Source of the DNA: Klebsiella pneumoniae
GTDB taxonomy: Bacteria; Pseudomonadota; Gammaproteobacteria; Ga0077536
Length of the DNA stretch: 39,612 bases
Direction: 5' to 3'
Assembly (NCBI GenBank): GCA_945861225.1
Contig: CAMATU010000009.1
Location: 1-39,612, forward strand
In this document: one piece after another, positions 26,759-34,557 of the stretch
How the letters are laid out: each line of letters begins with the position of its first letter
Numbering within the stretch: the stretch's first letter is position 1
The notes under the pieces: model-generated
What the model was told of the DNA's origin: nothing
What the model saw: only the letters and a program-made list of their open reading frames with translations
Databases searched by the model: none
Made by a program: the position numbers and the translations under genes

Positions 26759-27565
26759 CTAGGCACTGGTTAACCGCCGCAGGTAGTCGTCGGCCGAGAG
26801 CGCCAGTGGCCGCGAGCGGCGCTGCAGAAGATCCTGCACCCGCTCAATACTTGAATTGCGCACCATGGCGGCGTCACCCTGAATCAGAATACGGCCATGA
26901 TCCAACACCGTGATCCGATCCGCAATCTTAAAGGCGCTTTCGAGTTCGTGGGTGACGACCACGATTGTCATCCGCAAAGAATCGCGGAGCTTGAGGATTA
27001 AATCGTCAAGCTCCGATGACACGACCGGATCAAGACCGGCCGACGGCTCATCGAAGAACAACAATTTGGGATCCATCGCAATCGCGCGCGCCAACGCTGC
27101 GCGCTTGATCATGCCGCCCGACAGCTGGGCGGGATAGAGATGTTCAAAGCCGCCCAAATTCACGACCTCAAGCTTGAGTCGCACCATGATCTGAATCGTC
27201 GTCTCATCCAGGGACGTGTGCTCGCGGAGCGGCAGCGCCACGTTCTCGCCGACCGTCAACGAACTCAACAAGGCGCCACCTTGAAAGGACACGCCCATAT
27301 TCTGGCGCAGTCGATAGCGCTCCTCTGCGCTGCAGCGGAAGGGATCCTGGCCGAGGATTCGTACGCTGCCGCTGGTGGGCGTTTTCAGTGCCAGCAGATG
27401 ACGTAACAAGGTGCTCTTGCCGGAGCCGCTGCCACCCATAATGACCATGATCTCGCCGTAACCCACCTCCATGGACACCCCATCAAGGATTCGGCGCGCA
27501 CCATAACTGGCCACCAGATCGCGCACTTCAACCGCCAAAGTAGGTGGGCTGGGCACGCTCGTCAT
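26759..27565 (-). CDS. MlaF-like ABC transporter ATPase
   Basis: This 268-residue ABC ATPase shows Walker A GGSGSGKSTLLRHLL, the Q-loop in RQNMGVSFQGGALL, the signature LSGGMIKRAALARAIAM and Walker B LLFFDEPSAGLDP, then the H-loop VTHELESA. GMIKRAALARA with SAGLDPV is characteristic of the MlaF/Ttg2A group that drives MCE lipid transport. The start is the ATG at 27565 (MTSVPSPPTL), overlapping the permease stop as TGATG; the frame is open further upstream inside the permease gene but this is not a plausible start. Confidence 0.93.
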   Translation of the reverse strand: MTSVPSPPTLAVEVRDLVASYGARRILDGVSMEVGYGEIMVIMGGSGSGKSTLLRHLLALKTPTSGSVRILGQDPFRCSAEERYRLRQNMGVSFQGGALLSSLTVGENVALPLREHTSLDETTIQIMVRLKLEVVNLGGFEHLYPAQLSGGMIKRAALARAIAMDPKLLFFDEPSAGLDPVVSSELDDLILKLRDSLRMTIVVVTHELESAFKIADRITVLDHGRILIQGDAAMVRNSSIERVQDLLQRRSRPLALSADDYLRRLTSA

Positions 27566-28377
27566 CAGCGATTCAGAAAGTAGGTAAACGCCATATCGGC
27601 GAGCACGATATAGGAAATCGACCACACCACTGAGCGCGTAGTGGCACGTCCCACCCCCTCCGCGCCACCCGTGACACTGAAGCCGTTGCTCACACCGACC
27701 AGGGTCACTACCAGTGCAAACACCACGCTTTTCAGCAGTCCTTGATTCACATCTTCGGCAGTGATGAACGTCGTCGCTTCATCCCAGAAGGCGACCTGGC
27801 TGAGGCCCAGCGCTAACTGGCAATACACTGCGCCGCCGAGTAACGCGGCAAGGTCGGCAAGCAAGGTCAGGGCCGGCACCATGATGAGCATCGCGACCAA
27901 CACCGGGGCCGCCAGAAACCGCACGGGGTCAATGCCCATCACGCACAATGCATCGATTTCCTGGTTGACCTGCATGGTGCCGAGACGTGCCGCGAGTGCT
28001 GAGCCGCTACGTCCGGCGATGAGAATGCCGGTAATCAGCGGACCGAATTCGCGCACCACTGACAGCGCAATCCCCAACACCACCTGGGTTTCTGCGCCGA
28101 ACTGACGGAGCGTGTAGATGCCTTGAATCGACAGCATCACGCCGATGGAGAAGGAAAGCATGAACACGATTGGTACGGCCGCGGTGCCAATCGACATCAT
28201 CTGCGCTGCGGTGGCCGCCAGACGAACCGGCCGCTGCTTGAAGGGGCCGATCACCAGCCAATACAGACACTCGCCAACCAGCGCGAGCCAATAGCCATAT
28301 TCCTCAACGACCACAGTCGCCGCCCGCCCGAGCCGAATCAACGGGTGGCGGCGCTGACCAGTCGCTTGCTCAGGCAT
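27565..28377 (-). CDS. MlaE-like permease of the MCE transporter
   Basis: This 270-residue integral membrane protein is the permease of an MCE (Mla-type) ABC transporter. Family features are VPIVFMLSFSIGVMLSIQG, the conserved VVREFGPLITGILIAGRSGSA-type loop (REFGPLITGILIAGRSGSAL), GTMQVNQEIDALCVMGIDP, and hydrophobic segments at about 60-85, 100-120, 150-180, 190-220 and 240-265. The start chosen is the ATG at 28377 (MPEQATGQ), which overlaps the end of the STAS gene by 8 bases; the open frame extends to 28533 inside the STAS gene. Overlap with the STAS gene recalls MlaE-MlaB pairs, where a STAS protein is a subunit of the complex. Confidence 0.92.
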   Translation of the reverse strand: MPEQATGQRRHPLIRLGRAATVVVEEYGYWLALVGECLYWLVIGPFKQRPVRLAATAAQMMSIGTAAVPIVFMLSFSIGVMLSIQGIYTLRQFGAETQVVLGIALSVVREFGPLITGILIAGRSGSALAARLGTMQVNQEIDALCVMGIDPVRFLAAPVLVAMLIMVPALTLLADLAALLGGAVYCQLALGLSQVAFWDEATTFITAEDVNQGLLKSVVFALVVTLVGVSNGFSVTGGAEGVGRATTRSVVWSISYIVLADMAFTYFLNR

Positions 28378-28702
28378 TCTTGGCGACGCGTTCCTCGAGC
28401 GAGGCGTAAATCGGAAACACCTTGTCCAGACGGGCCAACTCCAACACGCTGAGCGCGGCCTCACTGACGCCGAGAAGGCCAAACTCCAGACTCTTCTTTT
28501 TCGCAGTCTGGTAACCCTCGACGAGACTCGCAACGCCGGAACTGTCGATATAGGTGACCGCCGACAGATCGACCAAGGTCGGCAGTTTGCCGGTCAGGCA
28601 CTCAAGAATCACCTTGCGCGCCTCCGGCGAGCAGGAGAGATCGATATCCCCGGTTAGCTCGACGACGGCGAAACCCGCTTCTTTTTTGACTTTGTATAGC
28701 AT
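28370..28702 (-). CDS. STAS-domain anti-anti-sigma factor / MlaB-like protein
   Basis: This 110-residue single STAS domain contains TYIDSSGVASLVEGY, where the second Ser (Ser55) sits at the position phosphorylated in SpoIIAA/RsbV. It lies 11 bases after an RsbW-type kinase gene and overlaps the permease gene. Two roles are therefore possible and not exclusive: antagonist in a RsbU-RsbW-STAS partner switch, or MlaB-like subunit that supports the transporter ATPase. The intact DSSG phosphosite and the adjacent kinase and phosphatase genes favour regulation by phosphorylation. Confidence 0.9.
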   Translation of the reverse strand: MLYKVKKEAGFAVVELTGDIDLSCSPEARKVILECLTGKLPTLVDLSAVTYIDSSGVASLVEGYQTAKKKSLEFGLLGVSEAALSVLELARLDKVFPIYASLEERVAKNA

Positions 28703-28713
28703 TTCGTTGGTGC

Positions 28714-29133
28714 CTAGTTAATCTGCTTGCGCATCCGCACATAATTGCCGCATCTGCCTTCGAGATGGCCATAACTACATTCATCGACCGTCGCTTGGAT
28801 GAAATAAGTACCGAGTCCTCCCGGTCGAAGTTCATGCAGCGCGCGCGGGCCGATTTCACGATACTCGACGGGCGCTGCGAAATCAGTGAGCAGGATTTCG
28901 AGTTCGCCACCGTCACGGCGGATCTCCAGCACGATGCGACCGGCGCGATCCCCCTTATACGCGTGTTGCATGATATTCATGCACGCTTCATTCACCGCGA
29001 TCACGAGATCGCTCACCTGCTGCTTGGTACAGCCAAGCTTTTCGCCCAGCGCCTGGACTCGATTGCGCACGCTGCGCAGGCGATGCGGATCAGCTGGAAA
29101 ACGCAGCGTGAGCAGGGCGTTCTTAGAGGCCAT
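28714..29133 (-). CDS. RsbW/SpoIIAB-type serine kinase (anti-sigma type ATPase)
   Basis: This 139-residue GHKL ATPase belongs to the HATPase_c_2 group. The N box VNEACMNIMQHAYKG (Glu49 as general base, Asn53 for Mg) is intact, and the second glycine motif reads PGGLGTYFI. The first box is LTDFAAPV, with alanines where glycines are common. Such proteins phosphorylate a STAS antagonist and hold a sigma factor or another partner. The start ATG overlaps the end of the phosphatase gene by 11 bases, and the STAS gene follows. No sigma factor gene is nearby, so the released partner may be something else. Confidence 0.9.
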   Translation of the reverse strand: MASKNALLTLRFPADPHRLRSVRNRVQALGEKLGCTKQQVSDLVIAVNEACMNIMQHAYKGDRAGRIVLEIRRDGGELEILLTDFAAPVEYREIGPRALHELRPGGLGTYFIQATVDECSYGHLEGRCGNYVRMRKQIN

Positions 29134-30391
29134 CGGCAGCGATGAGCAATAACGTGAGATCGTCGTTGAATTGTCGATTCTGAGCCTCCATTTCGGTCAC
29201 GATCGCGCGCAAACGCGCCGGCGCCGGGACCTCGCTCACCAGTTCCAGTAGCGTAGTCAAGCCCGCCAATCCCAGTGGCTGTCCCGCCAAATTACGGGCC
29301 TCCGTCACGCCGTCAGTAAATAGGTAAACGCTGCCTTCGACAAGCGATAAGCGCTGGGTTTGGGCCGCCAGTTCGGCCAGCACGCCGAGCGGCGGCGCCG
29401 TCGCGGGCAAGCTCGCATAGCGCCCAGATCCCTGACGCAACAACGGTGGCGGGTGCCCGGCGTTGGCGTACACCAGTTGGCGCGATACGGGATCAATGAA
29501 GCCGGCCACGATAGTCACGAATAACCCTAACGACGCGGTCTCGAAAATTTCGGCGTTCACCTGCGCCAGCAGCTGTGCGGGATCTTGCACTGTTTTCGCG
29601 AGACAGCGCAGCAGGCTGGTGGCCTTCGCCATCAGCAGCGCGGCGTTCATGCCCTTGCCCGCCACATCCGCCACGCTGAAATAAATGCGCCCATCGGGCA
29701 ACAGGAAATAATCGTAGAAATCGCCGGATACCTGGTGCGCTGGTAGATTCAAGCCAAACACCGGCAACGCAGAATCCGGCGCGGGTAACAGACTGACTTG
29801 AATGGCGCGCGCAAGTTCGAGCTCTTTGCGTACGCGCTCCTGCTCGATCAGGCTGTGGGCCATGCGCGCATTGTGGATGGCGAGCGCCGCAGCGGCTGCC
29901 ACTGCGGTCGCTAACTGGAGATCGGCAGTGGCGAACAGGCCGTCGCCGCTGCGCTTGTTGATGAGTTCCAAGGCCCCGATGCATTGGTCGCGCACTGCCA
30001 GTGGCACGCACAGGATCGAGCGCGTCACAAACCCCGTGTCTTGATCGACGGTGGCCGCGAAATGGGTGCTTTCCTGCACGTCGCGGACCAGCTGCAAGGT
30101 ATTGGTTTGGACCGCCGCCCCGACAATGCCCTGGTCGGGGGCTAGCCGCAGGCCAGTAATATCGACCGGGCCAGCGCAACGCCGACACACCAGGGTTTGG
30201 CGCGCGTCATCGAGCAGAAAAATCGAGGCCGCTTCGGCCCGCAGGTAGTGGATGACTTTATCGATCGCCTGTTGCAGGGTCTCTTCAATATTGAGCGAAG
30301 TGGCGAAATCCAACGTGATATTCGCCAACAAACCAATCGCCGCGCCATCAAACGGCGAATCATCAGAGTCCGGCAAGTTGAACGAAGACAC
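29123..30391 (-). CDS. GAF-domain RsbU-type PP2C phosphatase
   Basis: This 422-residue cytosolic protein begins with GTG (preceded by GAGCGAG) and has a GAF sensor domain (about residues 25-175), a short coiled linker (EQERVRKELELARAIQVSLL) and a SpoIIE-type PP2C phosphatase domain (about 205-420). Metal ligands are VSGDFYDYF (Asp224), VADVAGKGMNAALLMA (Asp242), FTDGVTEA and NDDLTLLL. The usual job is to dephosphorylate the STAS antagonist when the GAF domain senses a signal. GAF ligand unknown. It starts the rsbU-rsbW-STAS-permease gene series, 10 bases after the DUF1841 gene. Confidence 0.93.
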   Translation of the reverse strand: MSSFNLPDSDDSPFDGAAIGLLANITLDFATSLNIEETLQQAIDKVIHYLRAEAASIFLLDDARQTLVCRRCAGPVDITGLRLAPDQGIVGAAVQTNTLQLVRDVQESTHFAATVDQDTGFVTRSILCVPLAVRDQCIGALELINKRSGDGLFATADLQLATAVAAAAALAIHNARMAHSLIEQERVRKELELARAIQVSLLPAPDSALPVFGLNLPAHQVSGDFYDYFLLPDGRIYFSVADVAGKGMNAALLMAKATSLLRCLAKTVQDPAQLLAQVNAEIFETASLGLFVTIVAGFIDPVSRQLVYANAGHPPPLLRQGSGRYASLPATAPPLGVLAELAAQTQRLSLVEGSVYLFTDGVTEARNLAGQPLGLAGLTTLLELVSEVPAPARLRAIVTEMEAQNRQFNDDLTLLLIAADGL

Positions 30392-30401
30392 GGCGGCTCG
30401 C

Positions 30402-30818
30402 TCAGCGCAACTTGCGCAGGCTGGCCAGATACGATTGTTCGTCGGGCATGCGCCCGGCAGCTTGGGCGGCCCACAGCACTTCCGCCAAAACCTGCATCAG
30501 GCGATGTTCAGTCGCATGCTCATCCATCGCCAGGGCGTTGAGTCGCTGGTATTCCGCGCGCAACCCAGCGGGGCGATCAGAGCGCAGTTGTTCGTGTAAA
30601 GCCACATGCAATCCCAGATGGAGAAAGGGATTATGGGCCGGATCCTGGTCGGGTGTCGCCGCCGGCGAACCGTCGGCGATTAGCGCGTGATACTCCGGAT
30701 GCGCGGCGATGACGTCCGCCACGAGCGCTTCCAGAGGTTCGAGCAGCACGCCCGCGCAGCGCTTTTGCCAGGTGGCACGAAAGAACTCACGCGTCTCGGT
30801 TTTACTGCGCGCGAACAC
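30402..30818 (-). CDS. DUF1841 family protein
   Basis: This 138-residue soluble protein of the DUF1841 family has no assigned function. Recognisable parts are SKTETREFFRATWQKR at the N terminus, HPEYHALI, NPFLHLGLHVALHEQL and the C-terminal EVLWAAQAAGRMPDEQSYL. The start is a GTG with GAGAGA upstream. It lies 24 bases after nth and 10 bases before the GAF-phosphatase gene, inside the long minus-strand run. The His-rich HLGLHVALHE stretch could bind a metal, which is a guess. Confidence 0.85.
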   Translation of the reverse strand: MFARSKTETREFFRATWQKRCAGVLLEPLEALVADVIAAHPEYHALIADGSPAATPDQDPAHNPFLHLGLHVALHEQLRSDRPAGLRAEYQRLNALAMDEHATEHRLMQVLAEVLWAAQAAGRMPDEQSYLASLRKLR

Positions 30819-30842
30819 GGCTCTCTCGTGCGCAAGCAGGCG

Positions 30843-31481
30843 TCACGCGCATGCTTCATTGGCGGGCCACGGGCACCACCGTGCGATGGTGCACGTCGCG
30901 CAGTGCGGACGTCGCGCCGTACACACATAGCGGCCATGCAGAATCAGCCAATGATGCGCATGCGCCAGATAGCGGCGAGGAATCACTTTGAGAAAACCCT
31001 GCTCAACCTGCAGCGGTGTCTTGCCCACCGCGAGCCGGGTGCGATTTCCTACTCTAAAAATATGGGTATCCACGGCCAAGGTCGGTTCGCCAAAGGCGAC
31101 ATTGAGTACCACATTCGCAGTCTTGCGGCCGACCCCAGGCAGCGCCTCCAAGGCCTCACGCGAGTGCGGGACCTCGCCACCATGACGCTCCAGCAGAATC
31201 TGCGAAGTGCGCAGAATATGGCGCGCCTTGGCGTTGAACAGGCCGATTGTTTTAATAAAGCGTTTTAGCCCGACTTCCCCTAAGGCGACCATTTGCGCCG
31301 GTGAGTTGACGTCGGCAAATAGTGCTTTAGTGGCCTTGTTCACACTGATGTCGGTCGCCTGCGCGGACAACATCACCGCGACCAGGAGTTCGTAGGCGTT
31401 CGCATAGGCAAGCTCGGTCGTCGGTGCCGGATTAGCCGCTGACAGAACCCGAAAAATAGCGGCGGCGCGTTTTTTCTCCAC
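30843..31481 (-). CDS. nth: Endonuclease III
   Basis: Nth is the DNA glycosylase/AP lyase that removes oxidised pyrimidines. The start chosen is the GTG at 31481, one base after the rsxB stop, giving 212 residues as in E. coli (211); the open frame continues to 31598 inside rsxB without support. Features are the helix-hairpin-helix LEALPGVGRKTANVVLN with catalytic Lys, the catalytic Asp in LAVDTHIFRVGNRT, and the [4Fe-4S] motif C-X6-C-X2-C-X5-C at the C terminus (CTARRPHCATCTIARWC). Its place after an rnfB-like gene is shared with many proteobacteria. Confidence 0.96.
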   Translation of the reverse strand: MEKKRAAAIFRVLSAANPAPTTELAYANAYELLVAVMLSAQATDISVNKATKALFADVNSPAQMVALGEVGLKRFIKTIGLFNAKARHILRTSQILLERHGGEVPHSREALEALPGVGRKTANVVLNVAFGEPTLAVDTHIFRVGNRTRLAVGKTPLQVEQGFLKVIPRRYLAHAHHWLILHGRYVCTARRPHCATCTIARWCPWPANEACA

Positions 31482-31482
31482 G

Positions 31483-32382
31483 CTACAGCTGCTCAGTGCG
31501 CTGACGCTGGTGTTCAGCGTGGTGTGCACGGGCGAGCGCCGCTGCGACTTCCTGCTGGGCAGAAACGCCCACAATGGTTTGTAGCTCCGGCAAGTCAAGC
31601 TTGGTCACGAGCGCACTGCGTACTGTCATCCGTTGGGCATGCGCCGCAGATCGCTTGGCTGCCACTGCGGCCAATTGCGCGCTGTGGGCCAGTGCGACCT
31701 TCGTTTGTTTGGCGTGTGCGAAATGTGCAGTCAACGGGATCTTGCTTGGACAGGCCTGATCACAGGCGCGGCACTCGGTACAGCGGGCGACCCCACCAGC
31801 AGCGGCATCCGCCAGCGCGAGCGCTTGCACGGCTGTCAACAACGCCTGGGGGTGTAAACCTTCAGGACAGACCGGCACACACGCGCCGCACGCGGTACAG
31901 TCCGCAGCGGCGGTCTGTTGGATTGTGGTTGCCGCGCGTGACGCTGCTGACGGCCAACCGCCAGCTGGCAACGGTCCCGGGACGAGCGTGATGCAATCCA
32001 CCGGGCATGGTGGCAAGCACAGGCCGCAGCCTGTACACGCTGCGTTGAGCACTGCGTGCAATTGCTGGCTCGCGCCAACGATGGCATCAACGGGGCAGGC
32101 ATCCAGGCATTTCGCGCAACCGATGCAGGTTTCTTCATCAATCCGCGCCATCACCGGTGGTGGCAATGGCGCGAGCATCTCTTGTGGAGTCACTTGGTCA
32201 GGAAGGTTTAGTAACACGCTCAGCTGTTGCCGCAAGCTGGCGCCGCCGGGCAGGCAAGCGTCCGGGGTTGCTGCACCTGCGCGCAGGGCTTCCGCATAAG
32301 GCGCGCAGCCCGCATAGCCACACTGCCGGCATTGTGTGTGCGGCAAGATCGCGAGCAAGCGCTCAGTGTCCACCATCGCCAC
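31483..32382 (-). CDS. rsxB: RnfB/RsxB-like ferredoxin protein with extra RnfC-like clusters
   Basis: This 299-residue protein has an N-terminal Fe-S domain (CRQCGYAGCAPYAEAL), two ferredoxin motifs typical of RnfB (CIGCAKCLDACPVDAI, CTGCGLCLPPCPVDCI), and then a tail with two more motifs (CTACGACVPVCPEGLHP, CTECRACDQACPSKIPL) that look like the C-terminal ferredoxin part of RnfC. E. coli RsxB has 192 residues and ends before that tail. It lacks the hydrophobic N-terminal anchor of RnfB. The start is GTG at 32382 or ATG at 32376. It lies between metG and nth, with no rnfA, C, D, G or E nearby, so it probably acts as a soluble electron carrier; this is inference. Confidence 0.85.
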   Translation of the reverse strand: MAMVDTERLLAILPHTQCRQCGYAGCAPYAEALRAGAATPDACLPGGASLRQQLSVLLNLPDQVTPQEMLAPLPPPVMARIDEETCIGCAKCLDACPVDAIVGASQQLHAVLNAACTGCGLCLPPCPVDCITLVPGPLPAGGWPSAASRAATTIQQTAAADCTACGACVPVCPEGLHPQALLTAVQALALADAAAGGVARCTECRACDQACPSKIPLTAHFAHAKQTKVALAHSAQLAAVAAKRSAAHAQRMTVRSALVTKLDLPELQTIVGVSAQQEVAAALARAHHAEHQRQRTEQL

Positions 32383-32386
32383 GCGA

Positions 32387-34408
32387 CTATTTCACGCGCA
32401 TGCCGGGCACTGCGCCGTCATCCGGTTGAATCAGAAACACCCCGGGTTCGCTACCGCTCGCCGCCAAGATCATGCCTTCGGACACCCCGAAGCGCATTTT
32501 CCGCGGCGCGAGATTCGCGACCATCACGACCTGGCGGCCGACCAAGGTCGCCGGATCGTAAGCCGACTTGATGCCCGCAAACACCGTGCGCGTTTCCTGG
32601 CCGAGGTCTAGCGTGAGCTGAATCAGCTTGTCTGCGCCCGCCACGTCAGTGGCCGCAATCACCTTGGCAATCCGCAAATCGATTTTCGAGAAGTCTTCGA
32701 TGGTGATCTGCGAGGCGACCGGCTCGCTGGCCACGCTCGCCATCGGCGCTGGCGTAACCGCGCCTTGTTTCGAATCCTCAAGCATGGCTGCTACCTTCGC
32801 CGGATCAATGCGGCTCATCAAAGGGGTGAATGGATTAATTTTATGCTGGCCCAGCAGATGCGCATGATCGCGCCAAACCAACGTGCCGCAGGCCAGAAAC
32901 TCCTCAGCCGCGCGTGCCATTAGTGGCAGCACGGGCTTGAGGTAGAGAATTAGCAGTCGAAATAACTCAAGGCCCGTCGAACACACAGCATGCAACTCGG
33001 CGTGGAGTTCCGGCTGCTTCGCCATGAGCCAGGGCTTACGCTGATCAATGTACTGATTGGCGCGATCAGCGAGCGCCATGATTTCCCGCATCGCCCGCGA
33101 ATACTCGCGGGCCACATAGTGCTGGGCGAGAGAATCGGCCGCGGCCTGTGCGAAGGCCAGAAGCTCTGGATTATCGGCTCGCGCGCAGAGCTCACCCGCA
33201 AAATTCTTGGTGATAAAGCCCGCGCAGCGGCTGCCAATATTCACTACCTTACCCACCAGATCGGAATTCACCCGCTGCTGAAAGTCCTCCAGATTGAGAT
33301 CGATGTCATCGATGCCACCGCTCAATTTGGCCGCGAAGTAATAACGCAAATACTCGGGGTGCAAATGGTCGAGGTAGGTGCGCGCGGTGATAAAAGTGCC
33401 GCGCGACTTGGACATTTTCTGTCCGTCCACGGTTAGAAATCCATGGACAAACACGCCGGTCGGCAAGCGAAATCCGGCGCCCTTCAGCATCGCCGGCCAG
33501 AACAATGTATGGAAATACATGATGTCCTTGCCGATGAAATGATAAAGCTCGGCAGTACTCGCGGGATCGCAGTAGCTCGCGAAATCCAAGCCCTCACGGT
33601 CACACAGGTTGCGGAAGCTGGCGAGATAGCCAATCGGCGCATCCAACCACACGTAAAAAAACTTGCCGGGCGCGTCTGGGATCTCGAAGCCGAAATATGG
33701 CGCATCACGCGAGATATCCCAATCTTGGAGACCGGTCTCAAACCATTCCTGCAACTTATTCACCACCCCCGGTTGTAACGCGCTGTGCCGCAACCAGTCG
33801 CGCAACATGGGTTCAAAATGATCCAGTTGAAAGAAGAGATGTTCTGACTCGCGCTGCTCAGGAGTCACCCCGGTGAGTGCCGAACGTGGTTCAAGCAAAT
33901 CTGTCGGCGCATAAGTGGCGCCACAGGCTTCGCAGTTGTCGCCGTACTGATCAGGGGTCCCACAGCGCGGGCAGGTGCCTTTGATAAAGCGATCAGGCAA
34001 GAACATCTGCTTGACGGGATCGTAGGCCTGCAAAATCGCGCGGCGCGCGATATGGCCAGAGTCCCGCAGCTGGGTGTAGATTTGCGTCGAAATCGCGCGA
34101 TTCTCGGGCGAGTGCGTCGAATGATAATTATCGAAATCAATGCCGAAGGCCGCGAAGTCTGCGCGATGCTCGGCGCTGACTCGCGTGATCAATTGCTCAG
34201 GGGTAAGGCCTTCTTGTTCGGCACGCAGCATGATCGGCGTGCCATGGGCGTCATCTGCACACACGTAATAGCACTCGTGGCCGCAGAGTTTCTGAAAGCG
34301 TACCCAGATATCAGTCTGGATGTACTCCACCATATGGCCGATGTGGATCGGTCCATTCGCGTAAGGTAGCGCGCTAGTAACAAGGAGGCGACGCGGGGCA
34401 GTCTTCAT
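32387..34408 (-). CDS. metG: Methionyl-tRNA synthetase
   Basis: MetG charges elongator and initiator tRNA with methionine. The 673-residue class I enzyme has the HIGH motif in [16 protein letters not shown], a zinc-binding knuckle ([18 protein letters not shown]), the KMSKS loop [12 protein letters not shown], and a C-terminal EMAP/Trbp111-like tRNA-binding domain (about residues 570-673; [20 protein letters not shown]). It is divergent from apbC and lies 4 bases before rsxB. It may head the long minus-strand transcription unit. Confidence 0.97.
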   Translation of the reverse strand: MKTAPRRLLVTSALPYANGPIHIGHMVEYIQTDIWVRFQKLCGHECYYVCADDAHGTPIMLRAEQEGLTPEQLITRVSAEHRADFAAFGIDFDNYHSTHSPENRAISTQIYTQLRDSGHIARRAILQAYDPVKQMFLPDRFIKGTCPRCGTPDQYGDNCEACGATYAPTDLLEPRSALTGVTPEQRESEHLFFQLDHFEPMLRDWLRHSALQPGVVNKLQEWFETGLQDWDISRDAPYFGFEIPDAPGKFFYVWLDAPIGYLASFRNLCDREGLDFASYCDPASTAELYHFIGKDIMYFHTLFWPAMLKGAGFRLPTGVFVHGFLTVDGQKMSKSRGTFITARTYLDHLHPEYLRYYFAAKLSGGIDDIDLNLEDFQQRVNSDLVGKVVNIGSRCAGFITKNFAGELCARADNPELLAFAQAAADSLAQHYVAREYSRAMREIMALADRANQYIDQRKPWLMAKQPELHAELHAVCSTGLELFRLLILYLKPVLPLMARAAEEFLACGTLVWRDHAHLLGQHKINPFTPLMSRIDPAKVAAMLEDSKQGAVTPAPMASVASEPVASQITIEDFSKIDLRIAKVIAATDVAGADKLIQLTLDLGQETRTVFAGIKSAYDPATLVGRQVVMVANLAPRKMRFGVSEGMILAASGSEPGVFLIQPDDGAVPGMRVK

Positions 34409-34449
34409 GGGGATCCATTTTCGATCATCAACTGGTGAGCTGGCGAGCA

Positions 34450-34480
34450 GTGAGGAGAGGTTAAGTTAACATCCCCTCAC
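34450..34480. promoter_or_regulatory. 31-base near-perfect palindrome between metG and apbC
   Basis: Bases 34450-34464 and 34466-34480 are complementary at 13 of 15 positions around a central G; the core is GGTTAAGTTAAC and the ends are GTGAGG and CCTCAC. It lies in the divergent upstream region, 42 bases from the metG ATG and about 78 from the apbC start. A dimeric regulator site or a hairpin in a divergent leader are both possible. Confidence 0.6.
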
Positions 34481-34557
34481 GGGTGACGCCACGAACTCTC
34501 GCCCGCGCCTTGTGTACAATGGCGTGTCTTCCGTTTGAACCCGAAATGAGCCCCGCT

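Noticed and set aside
29493-30188. 231-codon frame on the minus strand inside the GAF-phosphatase gene
   Set aside because: It is a shifted frame of the phosphatase gene, rich in Arg/Pro/Gly as expected from a shadow frame.
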